Shown here one piece after another: positions 17,347 to 26,236 of a stretch of 64,000 nucleotides of DNA. The notes beneath the pieces are model-generated. The model had not been told where the DNA came from and ran no database searches. It was given only the letters and a program-made list of their open reading frames with translations. Location: the NCBI RefSeq assembly GCF_025567415.1, contig NZ_JAOQJV010000002.1:62001-126000 (forward strand), in the 5' to 3' direction. The DNA is from Claveliimonas ammoniilytica (GTDB taxonomy: Bacteria; Bacillota; Clostridia; Lachnospirales; Lachnospiraceae). The position numbers and the translations under genes were made by a program. Each line of letters starts with the position of its first letter. Position 1 is the first letter of the stretch.

Positions 17347-17970
17347 ATGGGAAAGATAATATTTGCAACAGGAAATGCGCATAAAATGGTCGAAATACGT
17401 ATGATTCTTGCGGATCTTGGCATGGAGATTCTGTCACAGAAAGAGGCAGGGATTCAGGCTGATGTGGTAGAAGATGGAAGTACTTTTGAGGAAAATGCGA
17501 TGATCAAGGCAACGGAGATCGCGAAGATTGCCAGTCAGATGCCAGAATATGCAGATGCTATTGTGATGGCGGATGATTCCGGATTGGAGATTGATTATCT
17601 GAATAAAGAGCCGGGTATCTATTCTGCACGTTATATGGGAGAAGATACTTCTTACGATATTAAAAATCAGGCACTTCTGGACCGATTGGACGGCGTAGAA
17701 GATGCGAAACGTACAGCGCGCTTTGTATGTGCCATTGCAGCTGCATTTCCGGATGGAAGTACAGAAGCGGTGCGCGGTACGATGGAAGGCATTATCGGAC
17801 ACGAGATTGCAGGAGAGAACGGATTTGGTTATGATCCCATCTTTTATTTACCGGAATATGGATGTACCAGTGCAGAACTTGCGCCGGAAAAGAAAAATGA
17901 ACTCAGCCATCGTGGTGAAGGACTTCGGAAAATGCGTGCGGTCATTGAAGCACGTAATGCGGTTAAGTAG
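17347..17970 (+). CDS. rdgB: XTP/dITP diphosphatase (RdgB/HAM1)
   Basis: 207 residues. Removes non-canonical purine nucleotides (ITP, dITP, XTP) from the pool. The N-terminal FATGNAHKMVE, the DDSGLEID metal site and the GFGYDPIF and LSHRGE motifs are all present. It follows the methyltransferase by 34 bases and precedes a phosphodiesterase gene, a common clostridial order. Confidence 0.95.
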   Translation: MGKIIFATGNAHKMVEIRMILADLGMEILSQKEAGIQADVVEDGSTFEENAMIKATEIAKIASQMPEYADAIVMADDSGLEIDYLNKEPGIYSARYMGEDTSYDIKNQALLDRLDGVEDAKRTARFVCAIAAAFPDGSTEAVRGTMEGIIGHEIAGENGFGYDPIFYLPEYGCTSAELAPEKKNELSHRGEGLRKMRAVIEARNAVK

Positions 17971-18000
17971 GTTGAGTGATAGAAGGGACAGACAGTATAT

Positions 18001-18480
18001 ATGAAAATATTGATTGTTAGTGATACCCACAGATATCTGGGTAATCTGCAGACGGCACTGGAAGAGGAAGAGCCAGTTGATATGTTGATTCATCTGGGGG
18101 ACATCGAGCATCAGATGGCAGATGTGATTCAGATGGCAGGATGTCCGGTACATATGATTGCAGGGAATAATGATTTTCTCTGTAATCTGCCGGAAGAGGA
18201 AGAATTTGAAATCGGCAGCTATCACGTATGGATCACACATGGGCATCGATATGGTGTAAGCTTCGATACAGAAGAGATTAAGGAAGAAGCACGGATACTC
18301 GGTGCAGATATCGTAATGTTTGGCCATACGCATCGTCCGCATCTGGAGGAAGAGGAAGACCTTATCGCGTTGAATCCGGGTAGTATGACCTATCCAAGAC
18401 AGAGCGGCAGACAGCCGAGCTACATGGTAATGACATTGGACAAAGAGGGAAAGGCATCCTTTGAGATAAAGTATTTGTAA
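18001..18480 (+). CDS. YfcE/MJ0936-type metallophosphoesterase
   Basis: 159 residues, the compact calcineurin-like phosphodiesterase fold. Metal ligands appear in order: SDTHR, HLGDIE, GNND, THGHRYGV and FGHTHRP. Members cleave phosphodiester model substrates; the natural one is uncertain. Probably cotranscribed with rdgB, 30 bases upstream. Confidence 0.9.
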   Translation: MKILIVSDTHRYLGNLQTALEEEEPVDMLIHLGDIEHQMADVIQMAGCPVHMIAGNNDFLCNLPEEEEFEIGSYHVWITHGHRYGVSFDTEEIKEEARILGADIVMFGHTHRPHLEEEEDLIALNPGSMTYPRQSGRQPSYMVMTLDKEGKASFEIKYL

Positions 18481-18578
18481 GAACAGTAATATGAACAGGG
18501 TGAATGTGGGCAGGATGCCTGCGTTTACCTTGAAAAACTCCGCCGAAAAAGAAAAAATAAAAAAACTTAAAAAAGTTG

Positions 18579-18607
18579 TTGACATTTAGAAAAACATGCC
18601 CTATAAT
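18579..18607 (+). promoter_or_regulatory. tRNA operon promoter
   Basis: Consensus TTGACA, 17-base spacer, TATAAT, 41 bases before tRNA-Pro. Confidence 0.85.
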
Positions 18608-18648
18608 ACATATTGTGTCACGGAGATGACGCAACATAAAGAAAACAT

Positions 18649-18723
18649 CGGGGTGTGGCTCAGCTTGGCTAGAGCGCCTGGTTTGGGACCAGGAGGTCGC
18701 AGGTTCGAATCCTGTCACCCCGA
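18649..18723 (+). tRNA. tRNA-Pro (TGG)
   Basis: Acceptor CGGGGTG / CACCCCG; anticodon stem CCTGG / CCAGG around TTTGGGA (anticodon TGG). First of seven tRNA genes. Confidence 0.95.
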
Positions 18724-18730
18724 TACTTAT

Positions 18731-18801
18731 GCGGGTGTAGTTCAATGGTAGAACACCAGCCTTCCAAGCTGGATACGTGGGTTCGATTCCCATCACCCGC
18801 T
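18731..18801 (+). tRNA. tRNA-Gly (TCC)
   Basis: Acceptor GCGGGTG / CACCCGC; anticodon stem CCAGC / GCTGG around CTTCCAA (anticodon TCC). Confidence 0.95.
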
Positions 18802-18829
18802 TTCTTAATCCGTAAAGGGTTAAGAATGT

Positions 18830-18903
18830 GAGTCTGTAGCTCAGCTGGATAGAGCAACGGCCTTCTAAGCCGTAGGTCGAGGGTTCGAATCCCCCCAGGC
18901 TCG
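18830..18903 (+). tRNA. tRNA-Arg (TCT)
   Basis: Acceptor GAGTCTG / CAGGCTC with one G-T pair; anticodon stem ACGGC / GCCGT around CTTCTAA (anticodon TCT). The spacer 18904-18991 that follows has a small hairpin (CGTTCA / TGAACG) and no recognisable gene. Confidence 0.94.
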
Positions 18904-18992
18904 TTGACGCGTTCAAAACGGTCATACTTGATGAACGGGTCAGTCCCAGAGCCTTGGCGTAATGAGCTGGTAGATGGACTTGATAGAATATG

Positions 18993-19066
18993 GTGGGTAT
19001 AGTGCAGTTGGTTAACGCGTCGGATTGTGGTTCCGAAGATCGTGGGTTCGAGTCCCACTACCCACC
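18993..19066 (+). tRNA. tRNA-His (GTG)
   Basis: Acceptor GTGGGTA / TACCCAC; anticodon loop TTGTGGT (anticodon GTG). A G at 18992 can serve as the extra G(-1) paired with C73, as expected for tRNA-His. Confidence 0.94.
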
Positions 19067-19080
19067 CTTTTTTCTTTTAA

Positions 19081-19152
19081 TGGGCTATCGCCAAGCGGTA
19101 AGGCACAGGACTTTGACTCCTGCATTCGTTGGTTCGAATCCAACTAGCCCAG
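19081..19152 (+). tRNA. tRNA-Gln (TTG)
   Basis: Acceptor TGGGCTA / TAGCCCA; anticodon stem CAGGA / TCCTG around CTTTGAC (anticodon TTG). Confidence 0.94.
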
Positions 19153-19163
19153 TTATTTAATAG

Positions 19164-19236
19164 GGGCGTGTAGCTCAGGTGGTAGAGCACTTGACTTTTA
19201 ATCAAGTTGTCCGGGGTTCGAATCCCCGCACGCTCA
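19164..19236 (+). tRNA. tRNA-Lys (TTT)
   Basis: Acceptor GGGCGTG / CACGCTC; anticodon stem CTTGA / TCAAG around CTTTTAA (anticodon TTT). Confidence 0.94.
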
Positions 19237-19245
19237 CTTAAAAGA

Positions 19246-19280
19246 AAGCGCACACTATAACAGGTGTGTGCTTATTTTTC
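19246..19280 (+). terminator. Terminator inside the tRNA cluster
   Basis: Stem AAGCGCACAC / GTGTGTGCTT followed by ATTTTTC. It separates tRNA-Lys from tRNA-Leu, so the last tRNA may use its own promoter or read-through. Confidence 0.7.
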
Positions 19281-19335
19281 TATTATTAGCTCTGTTGAAT
19301 AAGAGTACAGAGCGTTGAATAGTTATATTGTATAC

Positions 19336-19416
19336 GCGGATATGGCGGAATTGGCAGACGCGCCAGACTTAGGATCTGGTGTCACCGACGTGCAGGTTCA
19401 AGTCCTGTTATCCGCA
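19336..19416 (+). tRNA. tRNA-Leu (TAG)
   Basis: Long variable arm typical of Leu; acceptor GCGGATA / TATCCGC; anticodon stem CCAGA / TCTGG around CTTAGGA (anticodon TAG). Confidence 0.95.
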
Positions 19417-19420
19417 CTAG

Positions 19421-19463
19421 AAAACGCAGTATGAGAAGTGATTTTCCATACTGCGTTTTTTAT
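19421..19463. terminator. Bidirectional terminator after tRNA-Leu
   Basis: Perfect 13-bp stem AAAACGCAGTATG / CATACTGCGTTTT followed by T residues; it lies between tRNA-Leu and a convergent gene that ends at 19467. Confidence 0.85.
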
Positions 19464-19466
19464 GTG

Positions 19467-20267
19467 CTATCGTATTACAAATCTTCTTATCAGGCAACTG
19501 ATCGCTCCTGCGATGCAGATCGGAAGCAGCTTCTGGCAGAGACTTCCATACACCATCAGGCCGCCCTGTAATCCTTCCAGTGCTTCCGGAGATACCGGGA
19601 TCATGCTGTATAGAATATAGGACAGGAAAGAAGTAACACCAATGAAGAGAAATGAGAATAATCCCCGTCCGGTATCTTGGTTCTGCCCATTATGCCCTTG
19701 CTTGCCGCGTCCCATCAGTACCCAGAAAAAGGTAATGATTTCGTAAAAAATGAGAACTCCGGCGGTGCCGAGATATGCCATTAATATATAATTCTTCTCT
19801 TCCGTAATCAACAGAGGATTACCATATGTACTGCAATTTTTACCAAAAGTAGATGCCAGTAGACAGATGATCCCTGCAATCAGGATCAAGGTAGCTGCTT
19901 TTAATATCATATTCAGTATCTTAAAGATTAGTCGAGTACCGGTCTTGGCTGCTTTGGCAGCCGGTGATACGACATTTGGAAGGCTGTGCTTTTTCTTGGA
20001 CTTTTTAGAATCCTTTCGTTTGGACGACTTGGAATTGTTACGTCTGTTGTCGTAGTCATCATCATCAATATCGTAATCATCATCGATGTCATAGTCGTCA
20101 TCAAATTCGTCGTCATAGTAATAATCATCCGGCTCGTCATCGTCTTCTATAAAACTGTTTTTCAGAAGATCATCCAGGTCGTCTTCATAGATTACTTCAA
20201 AATCATCATCAAAAAAATCCTGCGTATCGTTTTTTAGATTTTTACGTCTGTCTTTTATCTTTGCCAT
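19467..20267 (-). CDS. Membrane protein with acidic then basic N-terminal tail, unknown
   Basis: 266 residues. Residues 1-15 are basic, about 16-75 are extremely acidic (mostly Asp with Tyr), about 76-97 are Lys/Ser-rich, and about 105-266 contain four membrane helices. The sharp charge switch suggests a flexible cytoplasmic tail, perhaps binding a basic partner or divalent ions, ahead of a small membrane domain. No family recognised and no operon partner: the flanks are tRNAs on one side and a divergent PLP enzyme on the other. Confidence 0.7.
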   Translation of the reverse strand: MAKIKDRRKNLKNDTQDFFDDDFEVIYEDDLDDLLKNSFIEDDDEPDDYYYDDEFDDDYDIDDDYDIDDDDYDNRRNNSKSSKRKDSKKSKKKHSLPNVVSPAAKAAKTGTRLIFKILNMILKAATLILIAGIICLLASTFGKNCSTYGNPLLITEEKNYILMAYLGTAGVLIFYEIITFFWVLMGRGKQGHNGQNQDTGRGLFSFLFIGVTSFLSYILYSMIPVSPEALEGLQGGLMVYGSLCQKLLPICIAGAISCLIRRFVIR

Positions 20268-20442
20268 TATATAAATCCCCCTTATTCCAATCTATTTTAA
20301 AATGTGTATGCACGAGACACAATAGATGTCACAGAATTTTCATGAAGACATAAGGAAATCTTCAGAAATGATGATTTTGGCAAATGTTTGTGGAAGTGCT
20401 GTGCGAATTGTCAGAAAAATATATTCTCTTACGGTGATATGC

Positions 20443-20470
20443 TTGCGTAAACAGGGGAAACTGGTATAAT
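20443..20470 (+). promoter_or_regulatory. Promoter of the MalY-type lyase operon
   Basis: TTGCGT, 16-base spacer, TATAAT. It shares CTTGCGTAAACAG with the glutamine synthetase promoter. The rest of 20268-20442 shows no gene. Confidence 0.65.
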
Positions 20471-20529
20471 GTTAGCATAAATGTGTAAATGTAGAGTTTT
20501 GTGAAAGACAGATTGCAGGAGGAAAGGCT

Positions 20530-21744
20530 TTGAAATATGATTTTACAACAGTGATCGACCGGCATGGAAAGGATTCGCTGGCATTAGATGGACTGGGAGG
20601 AGGAGACCATTTTTCACCTGATTGGCCGAAAGAAGGATTTGATGTAATCCCGATGTGGGTAGCGGATATGAATTTTCCGACTGTACCGACGATTCAGGAA
20701 GCAATCATAGAACGGGCAAAGCATCCGATGTTTGGATATTATCGCCCGACAAAAGAATATTACCGGGCAATTATTGACTGGCAGAGAACACGCAACGGTG
20801 TGAAGGATCTGCAGGTACGGGATATCGGCTATGAAAATGGAGTGCTTGGTGGTGTGATCTCAGCGATCTCAGCATTTGCATCACCGGGAGACAGCATTCT
20901 GCTGCACAGCCCGACATATATGGGATTTACCAGATGTATTACCGAGAATGGTTTTCATATCATACATAGTCCGCTGAAGCAGGATGAAAATGGAGTAATG
21001 CGGATGGATTATGAAGATATGGATGATAAGCTTCGCAGATACCATATTCATGTGGCGGTCTTTTGCAGTCCGCACAATCCATGTGGACGCGTGTGGGAGC
21101 GAGAAGAGATTGAAAAAGCGATGGAAGTATATCGGAAGAATCAGTGTATTGTAATATCCGATGAGATTTGGTCTGATCTGACATTGAATGGTCATAAGCA
21201 TACGCCGACACAATCTGTGAGCGAGGATGCAAAAAATCGAACGATCGCATTTTATGCGCCGAGCAAGACGTTCAATCTTGCAGGACTGATCGGAAGTTAT
21301 CATATTATTTATAATCCATTTTTGCGGGATCTGGTACAGAACAAAGCCAGCAAGTCGCAGTATAATGAGATGAACGTATTGTCTATGCATGCTTTGATCG
21401 GAGCTTATCAGCCGGAAGGAGCAGAGTGGGTGGAGGAACTTAGGAAGGTACTCACAGAGAATACGGAGTATGCGTGTGAACATATCTGGCAGAATTATCC
21501 AGGTGTGAGAGTGAACCGACCGGAAGGAACTTATATGCTGTTTCTGGATTTGAGTGAATGGTGTGAGACGAATGGGCAGACACTGGATGAAGTGATGAAA
21601 GCCGGCTGGGATGTGGGCGTGGCATGGCAGGATGGAAGACCGTTTCATGGTCCATGTGCGATCCGGATGAATTTGGCACTTCCAATGAGCAGAGTGCAGG
21701 AAGCATTTGACAGACTGGACAAGTATGTGTTTGCAGTAAAATGA
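20530..21744 (+). CDS. MalY/PatB family PLP-dependent C-S lyase or aminotransferase
   Basis: 404 residues, fold type I. WVADMNF near residue 42 and SKTFNLAGLIGSY (PLP lysine in SKTFN) are hallmarks of MalY/PatB cystathionine beta-lyases; SPHNPCGRVW and the late RMNLALP (carboxylate-binding Arg) fit. The start is TTG at 20530 behind AGGAGGAAAGG; there is no in-frame ATG before the first motif. It overlaps the start region of the next ORF and likely forms an operon with it and trpB2. Confidence 0.9.
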   Translation: MKYDFTTVIDRHGKDSLALDGLGGGDHFSPDWPKEGFDVIPMWVADMNFPTVPTIQEAIIERAKHPMFGYYRPTKEYYRAIIDWQRTRNGVKDLQVRDIGYENGVLGGVISAISAFASPGDSILLHSPTYMGFTRCITENGFHIIHSPLKQDENGVMRMDYEDMDDKLRRYHIHVAVFCSPHNPCGRVWEREEIEKAMEVYRKNQCIVISDEIWSDLTLNGHKHTPTQSVSEDAKNRTIAFYAPSKTFNLAGLIGSYHIIYNPFLRDLVQNKASKSQYNEMNVLSMHALIGAYQPEGAEWVEELRKVLTENTEYACEHIWQNYPGVRVNRPEGTYMLFLDLSEWCETNGQTLDEVMKAGWDVGVAWQDGRPFHGPCAIRMNLALPMSRVQEAFDRLDKYVFAVK

Positions 21745-21758
21745 CAGGAGGACGACAG

Positions 21759-22208
21759 ATGCTTCAGGGAATTGAACAGATATTTGATAATATTACAGAG
21801 ATGATTACGGGATTAAAACGGACGACATATCAGGAAAAGTTTGAAACATTTCAGGCAGAATACGGATACTATTTTGAGGAAATGAGTGCTTATATGAAGG
21901 AAACAGAGAATCATGAAGCGGCGGCAGAGGCGGTTGGTATCCGTCTGATGCATGCGGCAGAGAAAAAATGTGGTAACAGACGTGGTAAGCTGGATGGAAG
22001 GACGCGATCAGAACTCAGTCTTTTTATGGTGTATTATATATTTCCTTCTATATTAAAGCAGGGAGGCGATATGGAGACACTCGCAGAGGGAGTGCTGAAA
22101 GTGAGCAGAAAGACGCTTCGTAATAAAGAGCTTCAATGTGCAGATTATGACACAATCTATTATGGATTCAGTGATAAAATTCTGGGTTTTATTACCCGGA
22201 GAAAATAA
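21759..22208 (+). CDS. Conserved-looking hypothetical protein
   Basis: 149 residues from the ATG at 21759, 7 bases after AGGAGG at 21746 (a frame from 21741 is longer but has no site). It is mostly helical and soluble, rich in Glu, Lys and aromatic residues, without signal peptide or membrane segment. I do not recognise a family. Tight spacing after the MalY-type gene suggests shared transcription. Confidence 0.65.
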   Translation: MLQGIEQIFDNITEMITGLKRTTYQEKFETFQAEYGYYFEEMSAYMKETENHEAAAEAVGIRLMHAAEKKCGNRRGKLDGRTRSELSLFMVYYIFPSILKQGGDMETLAEGVLKVSRKTLRNKELQCADYDTIYYGFSDKILGFITRRK

Positions 22209-22259
22209 TAACAGGGTTTTGAACCCAGATAACATCAATACGAATTGGAGGAAGACAAG

Positions 22260-23639
22260 ATGGCAGAAAATAAGAAGATCCCTTACAAAATTTATCTGGA
22301 AGAGCGTGAGATGCCAACACAGTGGTACAATGTGCGTGCAGATATGAAGAATAAACCGGCACCACTGTTAAATCCAGCTACCTTGGAGCCGATGAAGCCG
22401 GAAGAACTGGAGCATGTGTTCTGTAAAGAGCTGGTACAGCAGGAGTTGGATGATACGACACCGTATTTCGATATTCCGCAGGAGATTCGGGATTTCTATA
22501 AGATGTACCGTCCGTCACCATTGGTTCGTGCGTATTGTCTGGAAAAAGCGCTGGATACGCCGGCGAAGATTTATTACAAATTTGAGGGAAATAACACATC
22601 AGGAAGTCACAAGCTGAATTCTGCGATCGCGCAGGCATATTATGCAAAGAAGCAAGGATTGAAAGGTGTAACTACCGAGACAGGAGCCGGACAGTGGGGA
22701 ACCGCGCTTTCCATGGCTTGTTCTTATTTTGATTTGGACTGTCGTGTCTATATGGTAAAATGTTCTTACGAACAGAAGCCGTTCCGACGTGAAGTTATGC
22801 GTACTTACGGTGCGCAGGTTACACCGTCTCCATCTGAGACAACGGCTGTAGGACGTAAGATTCTGGAAGCACATCCAGGCACAACAGGAAGTCTTGGCTG
22901 CGCGATTTCAGAAGCTGTAGAAGATGCTACTACGCATGAAGGATACCGTTACGTGTTGGGATCTGTATTGTCGCAGGTACTTCTCCATCAGACAGTGATC
23001 GGTCTGGAGACAAAAGCAGCATTAGACAAATACGGCATCAAACCGGATATGATCATTGGCTGTGCCGGTGGTGGATCTAACCTTGGCGGACTGATCTCGC
23101 CATTTGTAGGTGAGAAGCTGCGAGGTGAGGCAGATTACCGCATTATCGCAGTAGAGCCGGCAAGCTGTCCAAGTCTTACCCGTGGTAAATACGCATACGA
23201 TTTTTGTGATACCGGAATGGTATGCCCGCTGGCGAAAATGTATACGCTTGGCAGCGGATTTATCCCGTCACCGAATCACGCTGGCGGACTTCGCTATCAT
23301 GGCATGAGTTCTATCGTATCACAGCTTTATGATGATAAACTTTTGGAAGCTGTATCAGTAGAACAGACAAGCGTATTCGAAGCGGCAGAGAGATTTGCAA
23401 GAGTCGAAGGTATCCTTCCTGCACCGGAAAGCAGTCATGCGATTAAGGTGGCAATTGATGAAGCATTGAAGTGCAAAGAGACCGGAGAAGAGAAGACTAT
23501 CGTATTTGGTCTGACCGGAACAGGATACTTTGATATGGTAGCATATGGTAAATACAATGACGGTGAGATGTTGGACTATATCCCGACTGATGAAGATCTG
23601 GCAGTAGGATTTGCAGGACTTCCGAAAGTAGACAAGTAA
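22260..23639 (+). CDS. TrpB2-type tryptophan synthase beta-like enzyme
   Basis: 459 residues; ATG at 22260 follows GGAGG (a TTG at 22245 overlaps that site). The length and the N-terminal extension mark the TrpB2 group, not the 400-residue TrpB1. PLP lysine is in SGSHKLNSA, phosphate-binding loop in CAGGGSNLGG, and HAGGLRYHG is also typical of this group. It can condense indole and serine to tryptophan, but there is no trpA nearby, so it may salvage indole or use another substrate. Confidence 0.9.
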   Translation: MAENKKIPYKIYLEEREMPTQWYNVRADMKNKPAPLLNPATLEPMKPEELEHVFCKELVQQELDDTTPYFDIPQEIRDFYKMYRPSPLVRAYCLEKALDTPAKIYYKFEGNNTSGSHKLNSAIAQAYYAKKQGLKGVTTETGAGQWGTALSMACSYFDLDCRVYMVKCSYEQKPFRREVMRTYGAQVTPSPSETTAVGRKILEAHPGTTGSLGCAISEAVEDATTHEGYRYVLGSVLSQVLLHQTVIGLETKAALDKYGIKPDMIIGCAGGGSNLGGLISPFVGEKLRGEADYRIIAVEPASCPSLTRGKYAYDFCDTGMVCPLAKMYTLGSGFIPSPNHAGGLRYHGMSSIVSQLYDDKLLEAVSVEQTSVFEAAERFARVEGILPAPESSHAIKVAIDEALKCKETGEEKTIVFGLTGTGYFDMVAYGKYNDGEMLDYIPTDEDLAVGFAGLPKVDK

Positions 23640-23663
23640 AAGGCAGCATAGGAGAGAACAAGC

Positions 23664-24662
23664 ATGATTAATAAACTTACTTATATAGAAAGTACAGGAG
23701 TGAATCCATATAAGAATCTGGCAATGGAAGAGTATCTGTTTTCCCATTGTGGAGAGGATGAGGCGATTCTTTACCTCTGGCAGAACCAGCATACAATTGT
23801 AATCGGACGAAACCAGAATGCATGGAAAGAGTGTCAGATCAGCCGGATTGAAGAAGATGGTGCAGTGATCGCAAGGCGGTTATCTGGGGGTGGCGCAGTA
23901 TTTCACGATCTGGGTAATCTGAACTTTACATTTCTGGTAAGCAAAGAGAATTACGATCTGAAAAAACAGTTAGACGTAATCCTGAAAGCGGTACAGAAGC
24001 TTGGCATTCATGCAGAGGCATCCGGAAGAAATGATATTCTGGTGGATGGCAAGAAGTTCTCCGGCAATGCATTTCACGAGCACAGAGGACGCCGGTATCA
24101 TCACGGTACACTGATGGTAAATGTCAAATTGGATGAGCTGAACAAATATTTAAATGTATCGAAGAAAAAGCTGGAATCCAAGGGAATTGCATCGGTACGT
24201 TCCAGAGTGACCAATCTGTTAGAGTATAATCCGGAGCTGACAATTGATGCGCTTAAGAAAGCACTTCGTGAAACCTTTGAAGAAGTATACGGATACGAAA
24301 GCAAAGAAATCAAAGAGACAGATCTTGACCAGAAAGAAGTAGATACATTATATGACAAATATTCTTCATGGGAGTGGATCTACGGAAGAGAATTTGAATT
24401 CCAGTATGAAGTATCCGAACGATTCGACTGGGGACAGATAGACATGCAGTTCCAGGTAGACAGCGGCATGGTGGTAGATGTAGCTGTATATTCAGATTCC
24501 CTGAAGCCGGATGTGATAGGTCAGATTCCGAAGCAGTTAAAGGATCAGAAATATAATAACCAGCTTATGGCAGATCAGATCGGAAGATTGCACAGTGAAG
24601 ATGAGCAGGAAGAAAAAATGTTCCGGGATATCGAAGGATGGATCCGGAAGGTAGAGCTGTAA
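23664..24662 (+). CDS. lplA: Lipoate-protein ligase
   Basis: 332 residues. Attaches free lipoate, through lipoyl-AMP, to lipoyl domains. The RRLSGGGAVFHDLGNLNF motif and GKKFSGNAF with the catalytic lysine are present, plus the C-terminal accessory domain (about 250-330). It follows trpB2 by 24 bases. Likely clients are the lipoyl domains of the dehydrogenase complex at 37854-40969 (Lys43 in both) and, elsewhere, GcvH. Confidence 0.94.
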   Translation: MINKLTYIESTGVNPYKNLAMEEYLFSHCGEDEAILYLWQNQHTIVIGRNQNAWKECQISRIEEDGAVIARRLSGGGAVFHDLGNLNFTFLVSKENYDLKKQLDVILKAVQKLGIHAEASGRNDILVDGKKFSGNAFHEHRGRRYHHGTLMVNVKLDELNKYLNVSKKKLESKGIASVRSRVTNLLEYNPELTIDALKKALRETFEEVYGYESKEIKETDLDQKEVDTLYDKYSSWEWIYGREFEFQYEVSERFDWGQIDMQFQVDSGMVVDVAVYSDSLKPDVIGQIPKQLKDQKYNNQLMADQIGRLHSEDEQEEKMFRDIEGWIRKVEL

Positions 24663-24711
24663 AGATAAGTAGCGGCAAGAGGTCTGTTGCTTGTGAAGAA
24701 TGGATGAGAAA

Positions 24712-24757
24712 CCGCCGTATTTGTGGAAAACTAACCATAGATACGGCGGTATTTATA
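24712..24757 (+). terminator. Terminator after lplA
   Basis: Perfect 10-bp stem ACCGCCGTAT / ATACGGCGGT with a 20-base loop, then ATTTAT. Confidence 0.65.
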
Positions 24758-24901
24758 TATAAGATGTTAGGGTAAAAATCATGCTTGATTATTATATTAC
24801 CGAAAAATAGTAATATTTAAAATAAATGTAAAAAATAAAATCTTTAATTCTACATAAAAACATCTTGCCTTGGTGGAAACAACAGGGAGGAATTAAAGGC
24901 T

Positions 24902-25207
24902 ATGAGTGAACGGAATGAGTATATTCAATGTGCATATGAAGAATTGGAACGACTGAGCCTGGATAGGCAGAAACGATTAGAATACGAGACAAGACAGAAG
25001 AATATCAGAGACTATAACAGTCAGATGAAGAGTGCGCGAATCCAAGGCGAAGAAATAGGAATGCAAAAGGGAAAACAACAGGCCGAAGAGCAGATTTTAG
25101 CGTTGGGGAAAGCGTTGCAACGGGTGGGACGTTCAGAAGAAGCTATTAAAGCAATGACGGATGAGAAGTATTTGAAAAAATTGCTAAAAGAATTTGGCGT
25201 TTTGTGA
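24902..25207 (+). pseudogene. C-terminal remnant of an Rpn-type recombination-promoting nuclease
   Basis: 101 residues resembling only the tail of the Rpn/PD-(D/E)XK nuclease-transposase family: a helical segment with AYEELERLS and RLEYETRQK, then EEIGMQKGKQQAEEQ and a final leucine-rich helix. The nuclease core is missing, and the frame can be read only about 20 codons further upstream into AT-rich DNA. GGGAGG before the ATG may be fortuitous. Probably a decayed copy of a gene usually present many times in such genomes. Confidence 0.6.
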
Positions 25208-25349
25208 TATTTGAGTTCGAAATGCTAGAGTATATCAAACATTTATTTTTGGATATGAAGAGTAACTAGTATTGTTAGATTAAATTATTGATATCTGGGA
25301 AATTAGGGAGAAAGCAAAATGTTTTAAAATTGAATAGAATACAAAAAGA

Positions 25350-25391
25350 AACTGCTGCTTTACAGGTTGTTTTGTAAAGCAACAGTTCTTT
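25350..25391. terminator. Bidirectional terminator
   Basis: Stem AACTGCTGCTTTAC / GTAAAGCAACAGTT with T tracts on both strands; it would end the minus-strand deoR-lyxK transcript. The rest of 25208-25451 shows nothing. Confidence 0.75.
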
Positions 25392-25451
25392 TGGTTGATA
25401 GATATGGATAACATCCTGATGGATTTAAGTGAAATCACTGGTTGAAGGTGA

Positions 25452-26228
25452 TTAAACTTCTTCATCTACTACGATTAATTCGGTGTGTCCGTCATTGGCT
25501 TCCTTTATATAACGGAAGTCAGGTGTTTTGTTAGTAATCACGGTCGAGATATCCTTCATTTCAGCAATGGTGTGAAGTGAAATCTTGTCAAACTTATTAT
25601 GGTCTACGAGAAGTACGGAATTTCCGCTGATCTGAATGGCAACTTTTTTGACATCGCCCTCCACCTCGCTGGAATTGGTAATACCATGTGAGATAGCAAT
25701 GCCATTGCAGCTCATAAAAGCAATATTAGCGTTCAGACCTTTGAGCTGGTTGATAGACTGAATTCCGCTGTAGGACATGGTGCCACGATTCAGCATACCG
25801 CCAATCATCATAACATCAATATTGTAATGAAATGCTTCTTGCATGACATATATGCTGTTGGTGATTACGGTTAAGTATTTAAAACCGCTCAAATGACGTA
25901 CCATATGTGCGACAGTAACACCGGATCCCAGGAAAACAATATCATTATTGGTCACTAATTCGCAGGCTTTTTTTGCAATTCGATCCAAATTAGGTTCATA
26001 TTTGAGCATTTCAATTGGCTGCTGTTCCTGTGCCAGCGAAGATGGATCACTTGGCAGCCTTCTGGCACCGCCGCGGATGCGGAGCAAACGTCCTTCGGCA
26101 TCTAAAAAGTCGATATCTCGTTTGATAGTGCTCAGCGAAACGTCACAATACTCCCGTAGTTCTTCATAAGTGCAGATTTCATGATTTTTTAAGTAGTTTT
26201 GAATTTCATTCAATCTCTTTTCTTGCAT
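25452..26228 (-). CDS. DeoR/GlpR family sugar-phosphate-responsive repressor
   Basis: 258 residues. N-terminal winged helix (about 1-55) with the DeoR signature VSLSTIKRDIDFLDAEGRLLRIRGGA, then a DeoRC domain related to ribose-5-phosphate isomerase (FLGSGVTVAHM, and later SCNGIAISHGITNSSEVE). Such regulators usually respond to a sugar phosphate. It is 8 bases downstream of the L-xylulokinase gene and is the natural candidate to control both arms of this divergent locus. Confidence 0.92.
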   Translation of the reverse strand: MQEKRLNEIQNYLKNHEICTYEELREYCDVSLSTIKRDIDFLDAEGRLLRIRGGARRLPSDPSSLAQEQQPIEMLKYEPNLDRIAKKACELVTNNDIVFLGSGVTVAHMVRHLSGFKYLTVITNSIYVMQEAFHYNIDVMMIGGMLNRGTMSYSGIQSINQLKGLNANIAFMSCNGIAISHGITNSSEVEGDVKKVAIQISGNSVLLVDHNKFDKISLHTIAEMKDISTVITNKTPDFRYIKEANDGHTELIVVDEEV

Positions 26229-26236
26229 AATAGTTC

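Noticed and set aside
18904..18991. Possible degenerate tRNA between tRNA-Arg and tRNA-His
   Set aside because: Only a short CGTTCA/TGAACG stem is visible; no acceptor or T arm.
18362..19058. Minus-strand frames across the tRNA cluster
   Set aside because: These are translations of tRNA genes, a common false ORF source.
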